Assembly (NCBI GenBank): GCA_018692315.1
Contig: JABHKC010000048.1
Span: forward strand, 1 to 58,164
Origin: Bacteroidota bacterium
Lineage (GTDB): Bacteria > Bacteroidota > Bacteroidia > Bacteroidales > JABHKC01
Direction: 5' to 3'
DNA length: 58,164 bases
The notes under the pieces are model-generated. The model ran no database searches. It saw only the letters and a program-made list of their open reading frames with translations, and had not been told where the DNA came from. How positions within the stretch are numbered: position 1 is the stretch's first letter; each line of letters opens with the position of its first letter. The position numbers and the translations under genes were made by a program. Positions 1 through 8,593 of this stretch are shown piece by piece.

Positions 1-30
1 ATCCTACAAAGATAAAAAGAATATACCAAC

Positions 31-65
31 AAAAAAGTCGATTCGAGGACTACGGAGACTTTTTT
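31..65 (+). terminator. Short hairpin ending in a T-run at the window edge
   Basis: A 9-bp perfect inverted repeat (AAAAAAGTC at 31-39, GACTTTTTT at 57-65) encloses a 17-nt loop. Its 3' arm ends in six T, so read left to right it resembles an intrinsic terminator for a gene lying before the window. The stem is mostly A:T, so it is weak. Nothing else could be identified in positions 1-118. Confidence 0.35.
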
Positions 66-118
66 AAACGCATATGTGGTATGTTAAGCTATTATGATTG
101 CAAAAAGTTAAAATAGAG

Positions 119-301
119 TTAATATTTATGACTTTTAGAGGCTAAAGAATCGTATTGCTTGGTTTCCAGAAATGTATTCATGTTTTCAATGAATTCTGGA
201 ATTTGAGATTTAAAAATATCTACCATTTCTACAATTATATCTTTACTACCATCCGACATACTTTCCAAATATGTAAGATCAACGTAATTATATTTAGCCA
301 T
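119..301 (-). pseudogene. Truncated Hpt (histidine phosphotransfer) domain protein
   Basis: This 60-residue ORF looks like the N-terminal half of an Hpt domain of a multistep phosphorelay. It opens with YVDLTYLESMSDGSKDI, has the amphipathic helix expected next (EMVDIFKSQIPEFIENM), and reaches the phospho-accepting histidine in ASKSHKY. A normal Hpt domain continues (H-K-L/A-K-S/G-S) for about 50 more residues. Here a TAA stop follows two codons after the His, and the other frames downstream give no recognisable continuation. As written, the four-helix bundle cannot form. It could be a gene broken by deletion or insertion, an assembly error, or a decayed remnant. A hybrid kinase that would need an Hpt partner lies at 50688, but no link is shown. 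Confidence 0.6.
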
Positions 302-431
302 TTTTAATAAAATTTAATTATTGAAACGAAAATCGTATTAAATATTTAAGTTTATATACTCTAATTAAATGCAATATTATAAAAATATTTTTATAATATT
401 AATTATTAATAGAAATATAAATTGTTAAAAG

Positions 432-462
432 AAAATCTTATTTGTTTTTCAAATAGGATTTT
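432..462 (-). terminator. Intrinsic terminator after the serine/DUF1015 cluster
   Basis: A 12-bp stem (AAAATCTTATTT at 432-443 with AAATAGGATTTT at 451-462, one G:T pair) lies immediately past the DUF1015 stop codon. It is well placed to end minus-strand transcription of the serC-serA-DUF1015 genes. Confidence 0.65.
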
Positions 463-465
463 ATT

Positions 466-1713
466 TTAATCTAAAGAATGAATGACCAAACCACTACGAA
501 GTTTTGGTTCGAACCATGTAGTTTTTGGTGGCATAATGTTTCCTGTATCTGCAATATCAATAAGTTGCTTCATCGAAACCGGATACAAAGCAAATGCTAC
601 TGCCATTTCTCCACAATCAACTCTTTCTTTCAATTCTCCCAAACCTCTTATTCCTCCAACAAAATCTATTCTTTTAGATGTTCGTAGATTTTTAATATCT
701 AAAATGTTATCTAAAACTAATTTTGATAATATAGTAACATCTAAAACTCCGATAGGATCATTATCGTCATAGGTGCCGACTTTCGCTGTAAGCGAATACC
801 ATTTTCCGTTCAGATACATGCTGAAATTATGAAGTTCATTTGGTTTATATATTTCCGAACCTTTTTCCTTAATATCAAAAACTGAATTGAGTTTTTCAAA
901 TAATTCGTTTTCCGTTAAACCATTCAAATCTTTTACAACTCGATTATAATCAATTATTGACAGTTGATTGTCGGGAAAATGAACAGCTAAAAAATAATTA
1001 TATTCTTCTTCGCCGGTATGATTCGGATTGTTAAGTTTCTTCTCATTTCCAACTAAAGCGGCGGCGGCAGTTCTGTGGTGTCCATCAGCCACATATGTTG
1101 AAGGAACTTTTGTAAATAAATCGGTAATTCTCTTTATTATGTTTTTGTCATCTATCGCCCAAAAATGATGTCCAAAACCATCATCGGCAGTGAAATCGTA
1201 ATCTGTTATATTGTTTTGCGTAAATTTTTCAACAATCTCATCAATTTCTGCAACAGCGGGATAGGTAAAGAAAACGGGCTCAATATTCGCATTATTTATA
1301 CGAACATGTTTCATTCGGTCTTCTTCCTTATCGTTTCTTGTAAGCTCGTGTTTTTTTATTACATTGTTCAAATAATCTTCAACTGCTGCACAGCCTACAA
1401 TTCCGTATTGTGTTCTTCCATCCATTGTTTGAGCATAGATATACAAACAATCTTTTTTGTCCTGAACTAAAAATCCTTTCTCTTGAAACTTCGTGAAATT
1501 TTCAAAGGCTTTGTTATAGACCGGTTCTGAATGCACATCAATTTTAGACTCAAAGTCAATTTCAGGTTTGATAATATGTAGTAAAGAATGCTCGTTTCCT
1601 TTTGCTTCAATTCGTGCTTCTTCTGAGTTTAATACATCGTATGGTCGTGATGCTACTAATTTTGCTAATTCTTTGGGAGGTCGTATTCCTTTAAATGCTT
1701 TTAGTATTGCCAT
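466..1713 (-). CDS. DUF1015 family protein of the serine biosynthesis cluster
   Basis: This 415-residue protein is recognised as DUF1015 from its N-terminus (ILKAFKGIRPP...LVASRPYDVLNSEEAR) and the hallmark VADGHHRTAAA motif near residue 212. Genes of this family sit next to serA and serC in many Bacteroidetes and Clostridia, and the order serC-serA-DUF1015 is reproduced here, 47 bp after serA on the same strand. The GHHR motif resembles the nucleotide-binding GxxR motif of the ParB/sulfiredoxin superfamily, so a phosphotransfer role on serine or phosphoserine is a reasonable guess, but that is inference. No classical phosphoserine phosphatase gene is visible beside the cluster. It has no signal peptide or membrane segment and is probably cytosolic. 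Family assignment is secure; the reaction is not. Confidence 0.85.
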   Translation of the reverse strand: MAILKAFKGIRPPKELAKLVASRPYDVLNSEEARIEAKGNEHSLLHIIKPEIDFESKIDVHSEPVYNKAFENFTKFQEKGFLVQDKKDCLYIYAQTMDGRTQYGIVGCAAVEDYLNNVIKKHELTRNDKEEDRMKHVRINNANIEPVFFTYPAVAEIDEIVEKFTQNNITDYDFTADDGFGHHFWAIDDKNIIKRITDLFTKVPSTYVADGHHRTAAAALVGNEKKLNNPNHTGEEEYNYFLAVHFPDNQLSIIDYNRVVKDLNGLTENELFEKLNSVFDIKEKGSEIYKPNELHNFSMYLNGKWYSLTAKVGTYDDNDPIGVLDVTILSKLVLDNILDIKNLRTSKRIDFVGGIRGLGELKERVDCGEMAVAFALYPVSMKQLIDIADTGNIMPPKTTWFEPKLRSGLVIHSLD

Positions 1714-1760
1714 TTTATTTAATTTTATTAACTGGTTTTAGTTTAATAGTTTCTAAAGGC

Positions 1761-2684
1761 TTAGTTAACTTTGAAAGTGGTATCACCGTTTGCGAAGAAA
1801 TTGATTATTTGATTTGCAGCCGCTAATCCAGCATTTATATTGGCTTCGGCAGTTTGAGCTCCCATTTTTTTTGGTGTGAAGAAAAATTGGTTAGGAAATT
1901 TTTCTGCAATCTCGTCTTTACAATCTGGTGCTATATCTGATATGTAACTAAAATCAGTTCTTTCGGCAAGCAACTTCATTAGAGATTCTTCACAAACTAC
2001 TTCTTTTCTTGCTGTATTAACAATAAAGGCATTTTTTGGCATCATCGACATTAAATCATAGTTTATAGATTTTTTTGTCTTTTCATTTGCCGGAATATTT
2101 AATGATACATAATTGCAAGTTTTGTAAAGCTCTTCTACTGAATTTAATGGAATAACATCGTCTTTACTAATATCTTCGTCGCTGATGAATGGATCAAAAG
2201 CATAAACTTTCATTCCAAATCCTTTAGCTATTTTTCCTATCAACCGACCGACATTTCCATAGGCATGTATTCCTAATGTTTTATCTTTTAGTTCTGTTCC
2301 TGATTTACCATTAAAGCCATTTCTTGCATTAAAGACCATCATTCCGAGAGCAAGTTCAGCAACTGCATTAGAGTTTTGCCCAGGTGTATTCATTGCAACA
2401 ATATTTTTTTCCGTTGCTGCCTGAAGGTCAATATTGTCGTATCCTGCACCTGCACGAATAATTATTTTTAAGTTTTTCCCAGCTTCGATTACTTCTCTTG
2501 TAGCTTTGTCACTTCTAATTATCAAAGCATCGGCATCTTCCACTGCTTTTACAAAATCATCTTGTTTTTCGTATTTTTCGAGAAGTTGAATTTCGTAATC
2601 AGATACTTTTTCAAAAACTGATTTTATGCTTGAAACTGCTGCCGCAGCAAATGGTTTAATGGTTGCAATTAAAACTTTTTTCAT
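1761..2684 (-). CDS. serA: D-3-phosphoglycerate dehydrogenase, short lysine-type
   Basis: This enzyme oxidises 3-phosphoglycerate to 3-phosphohydroxypyruvate with NAD, the first step of serine synthesis. At 307 residues it is the short form without the C-terminal ACT regulatory domain, so feedback inhibition by serine through ACT is not expected. The 2-hydroxyacid dehydrogenase signatures are present: RAGAGYDNID (residues 77-86), the Rossmann turn GIHAYGNVGRLIG (138-150) and NTARKEVV with catalytic Arg226. Where most family members have the catalytic His of PHxGAxT, this one reads PKKMGAQT, placing Lys273 at that position. This is the 'type IIIK' arrangement described for Entamoeba and Bacteroides enzymes. 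It lies between serC and the DUF1015 gene, 17 bp after the serC stop. Confidence 0.95.
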   Translation of the reverse strand: MKKVLIATIKPFAAAAVSSIKSVFEKVSDYEIQLLEKYEKQDDFVKAVEDADALIIRSDKATREVIEAGKNLKIIIRAGAGYDNIDLQAATEKNIVAMNTPGQNSNAVAELALGMMVFNARNGFNGKSGTELKDKTLGIHAYGNVGRLIGKIAKGFGMKVYAFDPFISDEDISKDDVIPLNSVEELYKTCNYVSLNIPANEKTKKSINYDLMSMMPKNAFIVNTARKEVVCEESLMKLLAERTDFSYISDIAPDCKDEIAEKFPNQFFFTPKKMGAQTAEANINAGLAAANQIINFFANGDTTFKVN

Positions 2685-2701
2685 GTTAATTGATTTTAAA
2701 A

Positions 2702-3772
2702 TTAAATTTTCTCTTCGTATTCTCTCATTACATCAACAAGGGCTTGAACGCTGTCAATCGGTAAGGCATTGTAGGTAGAAGCTCTAAATCCACCAACTGA
2801 TCTATGGCCTTTTATTCCTATCATTCCCATGCTTGTTGCATAATTGAAAAATTCTTTTTCCAAATCTTTGTATTCATCGTTCATCACAAAGCAAATATTC
2901 ATAATAGAACGGTCTTCTTCGTCTGCAACTGCAGCTTTAAAAAGAGGATTTCTATCTATTTCGTCGTATAACAAATTTGCTTTTTTGAGGTTGTTTGCAT
3001 GAACAGCTTCAAGTCCGCCTTGTGCTTTCAACCATTTCAATGTTTGAAGAGCAGCAAAAATTGGGACACATGGTGGTGTGTTGAACATAGATTCTTTATC
3101 GATATGTGTTCGATAATCTAACATGGTTGGAATTGTTCTATCAACTTTACCCAAGGCAGATTCTTTAACAATAACGAAAGTTACACCAGAAGGAGCAAGA
3201 TTTTTTTGTGCACCACCATAGATTAATGTGTATTTTGAAACATCCATTGGACGACTAAAAATATCTGAGGACATGTCTGCAATTAATGGAATATTGATGT
3301 CCATGTCGTATTTAATCTCCGTTCCGTAAATTGTGTTATTGGTCGTGATATGGAAATAATCTGCATCGGCAGGTATTTCATAATTTTTAGGAATATAGTT
3401 GTATGTTGCTTCTTTCGATGATGCAACTTCTACCATTTCGCCAAAGTTTTTTGCTTCTTTCTGAGCTTTCGCTGCCCATGAACCTGTATTTAGATACGCA
3501 GCTTTTTTGTTCATTAAATTAAAAGGTATCATCGCAAATTGTGTGCTTGCACCTCCTCCGAGAAATATGACCTTATATCCTTCCGGAATATTTAATAGTT
3601 CTTTGAATAATGCTACTGCTTCGTCAACTACCGCTACAAATTCTTTACTGCGGTGTGAAATTTCCATGATGGACAAACCTGTTCCTGCAAAATTTTGCAA
3701 AGCTTTGGCTGTTTCATCTATCGTAAACTGTGGCAAAATTGATGGACCAGCGTAAAAATTATGTTTTTTCAT
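2702..3772 (-). CDS. serC: Phosphoserine aminotransferase
   Basis: SerC is a PLP enzyme converting 3-phosphohydroxypyruvate and glutamate to phosphoserine and 2-oxoglutarate; it also serves pyridoxal phosphate synthesis in some bacteria. At 356 residues it has the usual length. The start is the typical [12 protein letters not shown], followed by SIMEISHRS, the phosphate-binding [12 protein letters not shown] and the PLP-lysine segment [12 protein letters not shown]. The C-terminus has [11 protein letters not shown]. It is the first gene of the minus-strand serC-serA-DUF1015 group, with a 130-bp AT-rich gap to the saccharopine-dehydrogenase gene upstream. No promoter matching the Bacteroidetes consensus was found in that gap. 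Confidence 0.96.
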   Translation of the reverse strand: MKKHNFYAGPSILPQFTIDETAKALQNFAGTGLSIMEISHRSKEFVAVVDEAVALFKELLNIPEGYKVIFLGGGASTQFAMIPFNLMNKKAAYLNTGSWAAKAQKEAKNFGEMVEVASSKEATYNYIPKNYEIPADADYFHITTNNTIYGTEIKYDMDINIPLIADMSSDIFSRPMDVSKYTLIYGGAQKNLAPSGVTFVIVKESALGKVDRTIPTMLDYRTHIDKESMFNTPPCVPIFAALQTLKWLKAQGGLEAVHANNLKKANLLYDEIDRNPLFKAAVADEEDRSIMNICFVMNDEYKDLEKEFFNYATSMGMIGIKGHRSVGGFRASTYNALPIDSVQALVDVMREYEEKI

Positions 3773-3902
3773 AGGATAATTTATTAAATATTAAAAAATT
3801 CAAAATTTTCTGCAATATGCAAATTATTTCTTTTATTATAAATGATTTATTAAATGTTTTAACTTTTTTCAAACGGTCATTGAGAAATTATTTTGTACCA
3901 AA

Positions 3903-5240
3903 TTACTGAATGTTCTCGCTAAGCGGCAAACCGTATTCTTCAATCATTTTTATATTTAGTTCTTCAAGCGAATCAAGAATTGGATGGTATATTTCTGGAA
4001 TGACAGGTATATGTACTCCAGTAGCTTTTATTTTTCCTTCGAGCAACATTTTCACTGCTACTGCTGCTGGGAGTGCAACGGTTCTTGCTACAGAAGTATC
4101 TGTTTGCAATGTGCCAAAATCGATTAACCGAGATTTTATAACTTCTTTTTTATTGTTTTCATAACTTGCTACAAATGTGTGCTGCATTACTACCATATCT
4201 CTCTCTTCTTTGCCAATCATCATTTTATCTATCATCAAATCGGAAGTGATCTCAAAAGCAGAGTTTTCTTCGCATCCTATCAGTTTATCTTCAAATAATC
4301 CTAACCACTCTATTGCAATTATTGGATTTGAGTTTATTGAAACTTCTAAGTAATCGGCTACTTTTTGTTTTAAGTTTTGGGAGTTGTCGGTTCCAATCAT
4401 TTTGGCCATGAATTCAGCATATGTTTTACCATTTAAATTTATTTTATCGTTGTTGAGTAAATTCAAAGCTTTTATTGCATCAATAACTTCGCACCATTTT
4501 TGATATCTGAAAGTTCCGCGATAGATTGTTTTTGTTTCTGGAATTCCGTACAAATCTATATATGATAGTGAGTCTCTGTTGGGATATACTTCTAATTCGC
4601 CTATTTCAGGGAAGTCAATTTTGATTGGATTTTTGAAAAGGTTTTCAGTATCAACATAAACTTCTTTACCTTTTAACAAATACTTCCCATCATTGTTTCC
4701 GGCCATTACTACTCCTTTTGGAGCCCAAGTAAACTTATAATTAAATGGGTTTTTTTCTACTTCTGGAGCTACTAAGGCTCCACAAATTGAGTAGAATTCT
4801 TCTATTTGCCCTCCTTTTTCATGAACATTTTCAATTATCCGCATGGCAGACATATGGTCGATTCCCGGATCTACACCTAATTCATTAAGAATTATTACAC
4901 CGGCTTTTTTTGCTTCGTCGTGAAGTTCTTTCATTTCTTTTTTCACATACGAAGTGGTAACCATATTTTTTTTGTGTTCTATACAAAGTTTAGCCACCAT
5001 AAGATGAAATCCATAGGGTAGCAAACTTACGGTAATATCATTATCTGCAACTAATTTGCTGAGCGTGGATTCATCGTCTGCTGTCCAGGCTATTGAGGTT
5101 CCGTTTTTATGACCTGCTATTAATTTCTCTGCATCGGTTTTGAATTGGGTGGCAACTGTTACTTTTATATCAGAGTTTAATAAATACTGAATGATTGGAT
5201 TTGCAACCATTCCTGCACCCAAAATGAGGACTTTTTTCAT
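3903..5240 (-). CDS. Saccharopine dehydrogenase family protein
   Basis: This 445-residue NAD(P)-dependent enzyme starts with a Rossmann fold (KKVLILGAGMVANPII, GxGxxx at residues 7-12). It then has the segment ILNELGVDPGIDHMSAMRII, typical of saccharopine dehydrogenase (glutamate-forming, Lys9-like) proteins, and their C-terminal domain. The family makes or breaks saccharopine in lysine metabolism; related enzymes act on carboxynorspermidine or homospermidine, but the length and the LGVDPGIDHM block fit the Lys9 branch. No other lysine gene lies nearby, so the direction of the reaction cannot be told from context. It is probably transcribed alone: a -7-like TAATTTTG (minus strand, 5279-5286) and a perfect inverted repeat lie just upstream. 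Confidence 0.85.
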   Translation of the reverse strand: MKKVLILGAGMVANPIIQYLLNSDIKVTVATQFKTDAEKLIAGHKNGTSIAWTADDESTLSKLVADNDITVSLLPYGFHLMVAKLCIEHKKNMVTTSYVKKEMKELHDEAKKAGVIILNELGVDPGIDHMSAMRIIENVHEKGGQIEEFYSICGALVAPEVEKNPFNYKFTWAPKGVVMAGNNDGKYLLKGKEVYVDTENLFKNPIKIDFPEIGELEVYPNRDSLSYIDLYGIPETKTIYRGTFRYQKWCEVIDAIKALNLLNNDKINLNGKTYAEFMAKMIGTDNSQNLKQKVADYLEVSINSNPIIAIEWLGLFEDKLIGCEENSAFEITSDLMIDKMMIGKEERDMVVMQHTFVASYENNKKEVIKSRLIDFGTLQTDTSVARTVALPAAVAVKMLLEGKIKATGVHIPVIPEIYHPILDSLEELNIKMIEEYGLPLSENIQ

Positions 5241-5278
5241 ATTGATTTCAACTATTAATTTTTGAACAATTTAAATGG

Positions 5279-5327
5279 CAAAATTAAAATTATTTCAAAT
5301 GAAAAAATAAAATATTTGAAATAATTT
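5279..5327 (-). promoter_or_regulatory. Possible promoter with adjacent 14-bp operator-like inverted repeat
   Basis: Upstream of the saccharopine-dehydrogenase gene the minus strand has TAATTTTG (5286-5279), a full match to the Bacteroidetes -7 box. A perfect 14-bp inverted repeat (AAATTATTTCAAAT at 5287-5300, its complement at 5314-5327) covers the place where the -33 region should be. No TTG is found at the right distance. The repeat could be a regulator site, or a hairpin serving as a weak terminator. Confidence 0.35.
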
Positions 5328-5400
5328 ATTGTGTAAAAAAAATAATAACTTGTTTACTTAGTGGTAATTATGAAACAAACAAAAAGCCTAAAAATAAAAA

Positions 5401-5427
5401 AAGCTACCTTAAATAAATAGGTAGCTT
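5401..5427 (-). terminator. Intrinsic terminator of the DUF2795 gene
   Basis: A 9-bp stem (AAGCTACCT at 5401-5409, AGGTAGCTT at 5419-5427) with a 9-nt loop lies 20 bp past the DUF2795 stop on the minus strand. It is followed in that direction by a T-rich tract, the standard form of an intrinsic terminator. Confidence 0.75.
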
Positions 5428-5446
5428 CAAATTCTTCTTAAAATGA

Positions 5447-5668
5447 TTAGTACTCATCTTCGTTGAAGAAGAAATCATCTTTGCTAGGATAGTCGGGCCA
5501 GATATCTTCAATGCTGTCGTAAACATCTCCTTCGTCCTCAATTTCCTGCAAATTTTCTATTACCTCAAGAGGCGCACCGCTTCTAATACCAAAATCAATT
5601 AATTCGTCTTTGGTTGCAGGCCATGGTGCATCTTCTAATTTTGAAGCTAATTCAAGTGTCCAATACAT
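5447..5668 (-). CDS. DUF2795 small acidic protein
   Basis: This 73-residue acidic protein belongs to the DUF2795 family, common in Bacteroidetes. It has the recognisable core YWTLELASKLEDAPWPATKDELIDFGIRSGAP, followed by a Glu/Asp-rich tail ending in FFFNEDEY. It has no signal peptide, cysteines or membrane segment. Its function is unknown. It stands alone between its own promoter (5713-5742) and terminator (5401-5427), so it is probably expressed as a single-gene transcript, which suggests a steady cytosolic role rather than membership of a neighbouring pathway. Confidence 0.85.
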   Translation of the reverse strand: MYWTLELASKLEDAPWPATKDELIDFGIRSGAPLEVIENLQEIEDEGDVYDSIEDIWPDYPSKDDFFFNEDEY

Positions 5669-5712
5669 AGCTACAATATTTTTTGGTTAATAATTCCTTT
5701 TTTAAAAGGCGG

Positions 5713-5742
5713 CAAATATAAAAATTATAAATTACAAAACAA
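5713..5742 (-). promoter_or_regulatory. Bacteroidetes-type promoter for the DUF2795 gene
   Basis: On the minus strand TTG (5742-5740) is followed after 19 nt by TATATTTG (5720-5713), a full match to the TAnnTTTG -7 consensus, about 45 bp before the start codon. Confidence 0.6.
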
Positions 5743-5802
5743 TCTATTGAAAAAAAAAATATAAATTTACTTATATTGCTGAAATACAGTATGATAAAAT
5801 AA

Positions 5803-6345
5803 TTATTTCTCCCATGTAATTTCTTCAAGCTTAAAATATTTGCTTAATTTTCGAGATAAAACAAATAAAAAGTCTGATAATCGATTAATATACATTGGTA
5901 TTTGATCTTCAACAGATTCGTTTTGCATAAGTTCTACGATTTTTCTTTCGGCTCTACGACAAATGCTTCTGGCTACATGGCAAATCCCAACAACTGAGTT
6001 TCCTCCTGGTAAAATAAACTTTGTCATTGTTGGCAAATTTTTTTCAAAAAGGTCTATTTGTTTTTCTAAATAATCAATATCTTTTTCAGAAACTTTTGGA
6101 AGATTTTCCGAAACATCAGGATTGTCGCTTGCAAGATTCGAACCTATTGTAAATAAAATATTCTGTATTTTTTTTAGGTCTTCCTTTATCGAAAATTCAA
6201 TAGATTGTGAGCCGAGCAAGCCTATATATGAATTTAATTCATCGATTGTTCCATAAGCTTCAAATCTGATATGATTTTTCGGAAGTCTTTTTCCTCCTAT
6301 CAAAGAAGATGATCCATGGTCTCCTGTTTTTGTATAAATTTTCAC
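5803..6345 (-). CDS. Cob(I)alamin adenosyltransferase, PduO type
   Basis: This 180-residue enzyme transfers the adenosyl group of ATP to cob(I)alamin, giving coenzyme B12. The PduO/EutT-family signatures are clear: the ATP-binding N-terminus KIYTKTGDHGSSSLIGGKR, then YGTIDELNSYIGLL, and the C-terminal helix SICRRAERKIVEL whose Arg and Glu residues contact ATP and cobalamin. The length is normal. No other cobalamin gene is nearby, so it may serve salvage of imported corrinoid. It lies on the minus strand 131 bp after the ABC ATPase stop. No terminator or full promoter was recognised around it. Confidence 0.93.
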   Translation of the reverse strand: MKIYTKTGDHGSSSLIGGKRLPKNHIRFEAYGTIDELNSYIGLLGSQSIEFSIKEDLKKIQNILFTIGSNLASDNPDVSENLPKVSEKDIDYLEKQIDLFEKNLPTMTKFILPGGNSVVGICHVARSICRRAERKIVELMQNESVEDQIPMYINRLSDFLFVLSRKLSKYFKLEEITWEK

Positions 6346-6476
6346 CTTATATATAATGTATGTTTTTTTTATTTTTAGTTGATTATTTTTAATTTATAAT
6401 CTAAAATTGAATGATGAGTGTTGACAATTGGTTGAAATATATTATAAATTATTATTTATGCCAATTAACTACTAAA

Positions 6477-7184
6477 TTAGTCTTTAGTAGTTAACTCTGT
6501 TAATTTATCAGAAGCAATCTGTCCATCAATAAGTCTAATGATTCTTTTGGCATATTGAGCAATATCTTCTTCATGAGTAACAATAATTATTGTATTTCCT
6601 TTTTCATGAATTTCTTTAAAAAGTTTCATCATTTCTATCGATGTTTTTGAATCTAAATTTCCTGTAGGTTCGTCTGCAAGAATTATTGATGGATGATTGA
6701 CGAGTGCTCTTGCCATTGCAACTCGCTGGCGCTGACCTCCGGAAAGTTCATTTGGTTTATGTAAAACTCTGTCAGAAAGTCCTACACTTTCTAAAACTTC
6801 ATTTGCTCTTTCAATTCTTTGTTGTTTCGATTTTCCTGCATAAATAAGAGGTAGCATAACATTTTCTAAAGAATTGTATCGTGGCAAAAGATTAAATGTC
6901 TGAAAGACAAATCCAATTTCATTATTTCTTATTTCTGCAAGATTGTCGTCATTCAAATGACTTACATCTGTTCCATTCAGAACATAGTTACCATTTGTTG
7001 GAGTATCGAGGCAACCTATAATATTCATCATTGTTGATTTTCCTGAACCAGATGGTCCCATGATAGCAACATATTCACCTTTTTTTATTTCAATAGAAAC
7101 ACCTCTCAGTGCTTTTACTACTTCTGTTCCTACCTTATAATACTTCTTTATTTCCTTAAATGTGATTACAGATTTATTGTCCAT
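6477..7184 (-). CDS. ABC transporter ATP-binding protein, LolD/MacB type
   Basis: This cytosolic ATPase subunit has Walker [10 protein letters not shown], signature motif [15 protein letters not shown], Walker [13 protein letters not shown] and the H-loop IIVTHEED. Together with GCLDTPTNG after Walker A these place it in the LolD/MacB/FtsE branch, which drives lipoprotein release, efflux or cell-division machinery rather than nutrient import. An in-frame ATG at 7232 would add 16 residues, but the conserved N-terminus ([14 protein letters not shown]) begins just after the ATG at 7184, so that start is preferred, giving 235 residues. No permease gene adjoins it, so its partner must be elsewhere. 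It is divergent from rpsL. A lone -7-like TATTTTTG lies on the minus strand at 7237-7230. Confidence 0.88.
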   Translation of the reverse strand: MDNKSVITFKEIKKYYKVGTEVVKALRGVSIEIKKGEYVAIMGPSGSGKSTMMNIIGCLDTPTNGNYVLNGTDVSHLNDDNLAEIRNNEIGFVFQTFNLLPRYNSLENVMLPLIYAGKSKQQRIERANEVLESVGLSDRVLHKPNELSGGQRQRVAMARALVNHPSIILADEPTGNLDSKTSIEMMKLFKEIHEKGNTIIIVTHEEDIAQYAKRIIRLIDGQIASDKLTELTTKD

Positions 7185-7232
7185 TTTCTTGAATTTTTCA
7201 GCTAAACTATTACAGTATTTTCTAATCAACAA

Positions 7233-7696
7233 AAATATTATTATTTTATTGTAATGATTTAATCATTGCAAAAAAGTTTAGTATTTTAAGAAATTTCTAC
7301 AAATTGAACGGACTTTTAAAAATACCTCAAGAAATGTGAAAATGTCGGGATGACTGTATTAAACTCATTTTCAATACTATTATTGATAATTTATTAATAT
7401 GCAATATTTATATGACAAATGATTTTTCATATTTAATATTAAAATTTTACGATTTAAATCTTTCAGTTTTGAATAGAATTTTTCACTTTTTTGCCTTCGA
7501 AACTTTGTGTTTTAAGAAGATATTACAAATTTGTAAAAAAAAAGATATTAACAATATGTTTTATACGTCTAAATATCAGGTATATAATTAAGACTTATCA
7601 TTAATGAAATTTTATTTATATTATTCTTGTTTTTAAAAAATATAATCTATCTTTGCAAGCCAAATTTGGAAAAAAGTTTTTAATTAATATTGTATT
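7233..7696. other. Divergent intergenic region upstream of rpsL
   Basis: About 460 bp, extremely AT-rich, between the ABC ATPase and rpsL. It holds the rpsL promoter near its right end. No small gene, tRNA or convincing hairpin was found in the rest. Confidence 0.6.
7627..7655 (+). promoter_or_regulatory. Main promoter of the ribosomal protein super-operon
   Basis: TTG (7627-7629), an 18-nt spacer and TATCTTTG (7648-7655) match the Bacteroidetes sigma-A consensus (TTG, 17-19 nt, TAnnTTTG). Transcription would start close to 7662, leaving a leader of about 35 nt before the rpsL ATG at 7697. Confidence 0.75.
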
Positions 7697-8077
7697 ATGC
7701 CTACTATTCAACAATTAGTTAGAAAAGGAAGGAAAGAGATTATCGTAAAAAATAAGTCAAGAGCTTTAGATGCTTGTCCTCAACGAAGAGGTGTTTGTCT
7801 GAGAGTTTATACAACCACACCCAAAAAACCTAATTCTGCAATGCGAAAAGTTGCTAGAGTAAGATTAACAAATGGAAATGAAGTGAATGCTTATATTCCA
7901 GGTGAAGGTCATAATCTTCAGGAACACTCAATAGTATTAATCAGAGGTGGAAGAGTAAAAGACCTTCCTGGAGTTCGGTACCATATAATAAGAGGTGCAC
8001 TTGATACTACCGGAGTTGAAGGAAGAACTCAAAGGCGTTCGAAGTACGGAACAAAAAGACCAAAGGTTAAAAAATAA
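7697..8077 (+). CDS. rpsL: 30S ribosomal protein S12
   Basis: S12 (126 residues) lies at the decoding centre of the small subunit and helps control tRNA selection accuracy. The diagnostic segments are present: [28 protein letters not shown] and [11 protein letters not shown]...[13 protein letters not shown]. The lysines of TPKKPNS and GRVKDLPG, where streptomycin-resistance changes arise in other bacteria, are wild type. It is the first gene of the str-S10-spc-alpha super-operon. Confidence 0.98.
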   Translation: MPTIQQLVRKGRKEIIVKNKSRALDACPQRRGVCLRVYTTTPKKPNSAMRKVARVRLTNGNEVNAYIPGEGHNLQEHSIVLIRGGRVKDLPGVRYHIIRGALDTTGVEGRTQRRSKYGTKRPKVKK

Positions 8078-8099
8078 GAATCATTGAAATTATTATAAT

Positions 8100-8576
8100 A
8101 TGAGAAAGTCAAAACCAAAAAAGGCACGAAGGCTACCAGATCCTAAATTCAATGATCTTCTAGTAGCAAGATTTGTGAATGATTTAATGGTAGATGGAAA
8201 GAAAAGTATTTCATTGAAAATATTCTATGATGCTCTTGATATTGTAGATAAAAAGATGGAAAAAAACGAGATGTCGCCTATAGATATTTGGAAGAAATCT
8301 TTAGAAAACATTACTCCGGCTGTTGAAGTAAAAAGCCGACGAGTTGGTGGTGCAACGTTTCAAGTTCCAATGGAAATCAGACCAGATAGAAAAGTTTCTA
8401 TAAGCATCAAAAACATGATTATGTATGCCAGAAAAAGGAGCGGAAGATCAATGGGTGAAAAATTGGCTAACGAAATCATTTCTGCATACAACGAAGAGGG
8501 TGGTGCTTTTAAGAAGAAAGAAGATACACACAGAATGGCAGAAGCAAACAAAGCTTTCGCACATTTCAGGTTTTAA
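8100..8576 (+). CDS. rpsG: 30S ribosomal protein S7
   Basis: S7 (158 residues) is a primary 16S rRNA-binding protein that nucleates the 30S head and contacts E-site tRNA. It begins [30 protein letters not shown] and carries the family core [21 protein letters not shown], ending [16 protein letters not shown]. It follows rpsL by 22 bp and precedes fusA by 17 bp, the classical str order. Confidence 0.98.
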   Translation: MRKSKPKKARRLPDPKFNDLLVARFVNDLMVDGKKSISLKIFYDALDIVDKKMEKNEMSPIDIWKKSLENITPAVEVKSRRVGGATFQVPMEIRPDRKVSISIKNMIMYARKRSGRSMGEKLANEIISAYNEEGGAFKKKEDTHRMAEANKAFAHFRF

Positions 8577-8593
8577 TCTGTTTCTATTTTAAA

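Noticed and set aside
7233-7696. Possible ribosomal-protein leader RNA before rpsL
   Set aside because: The leader from the mapped promoter would be only about 35 nt, and no stable hairpin or mimic of a ribosomal binding site was seen.
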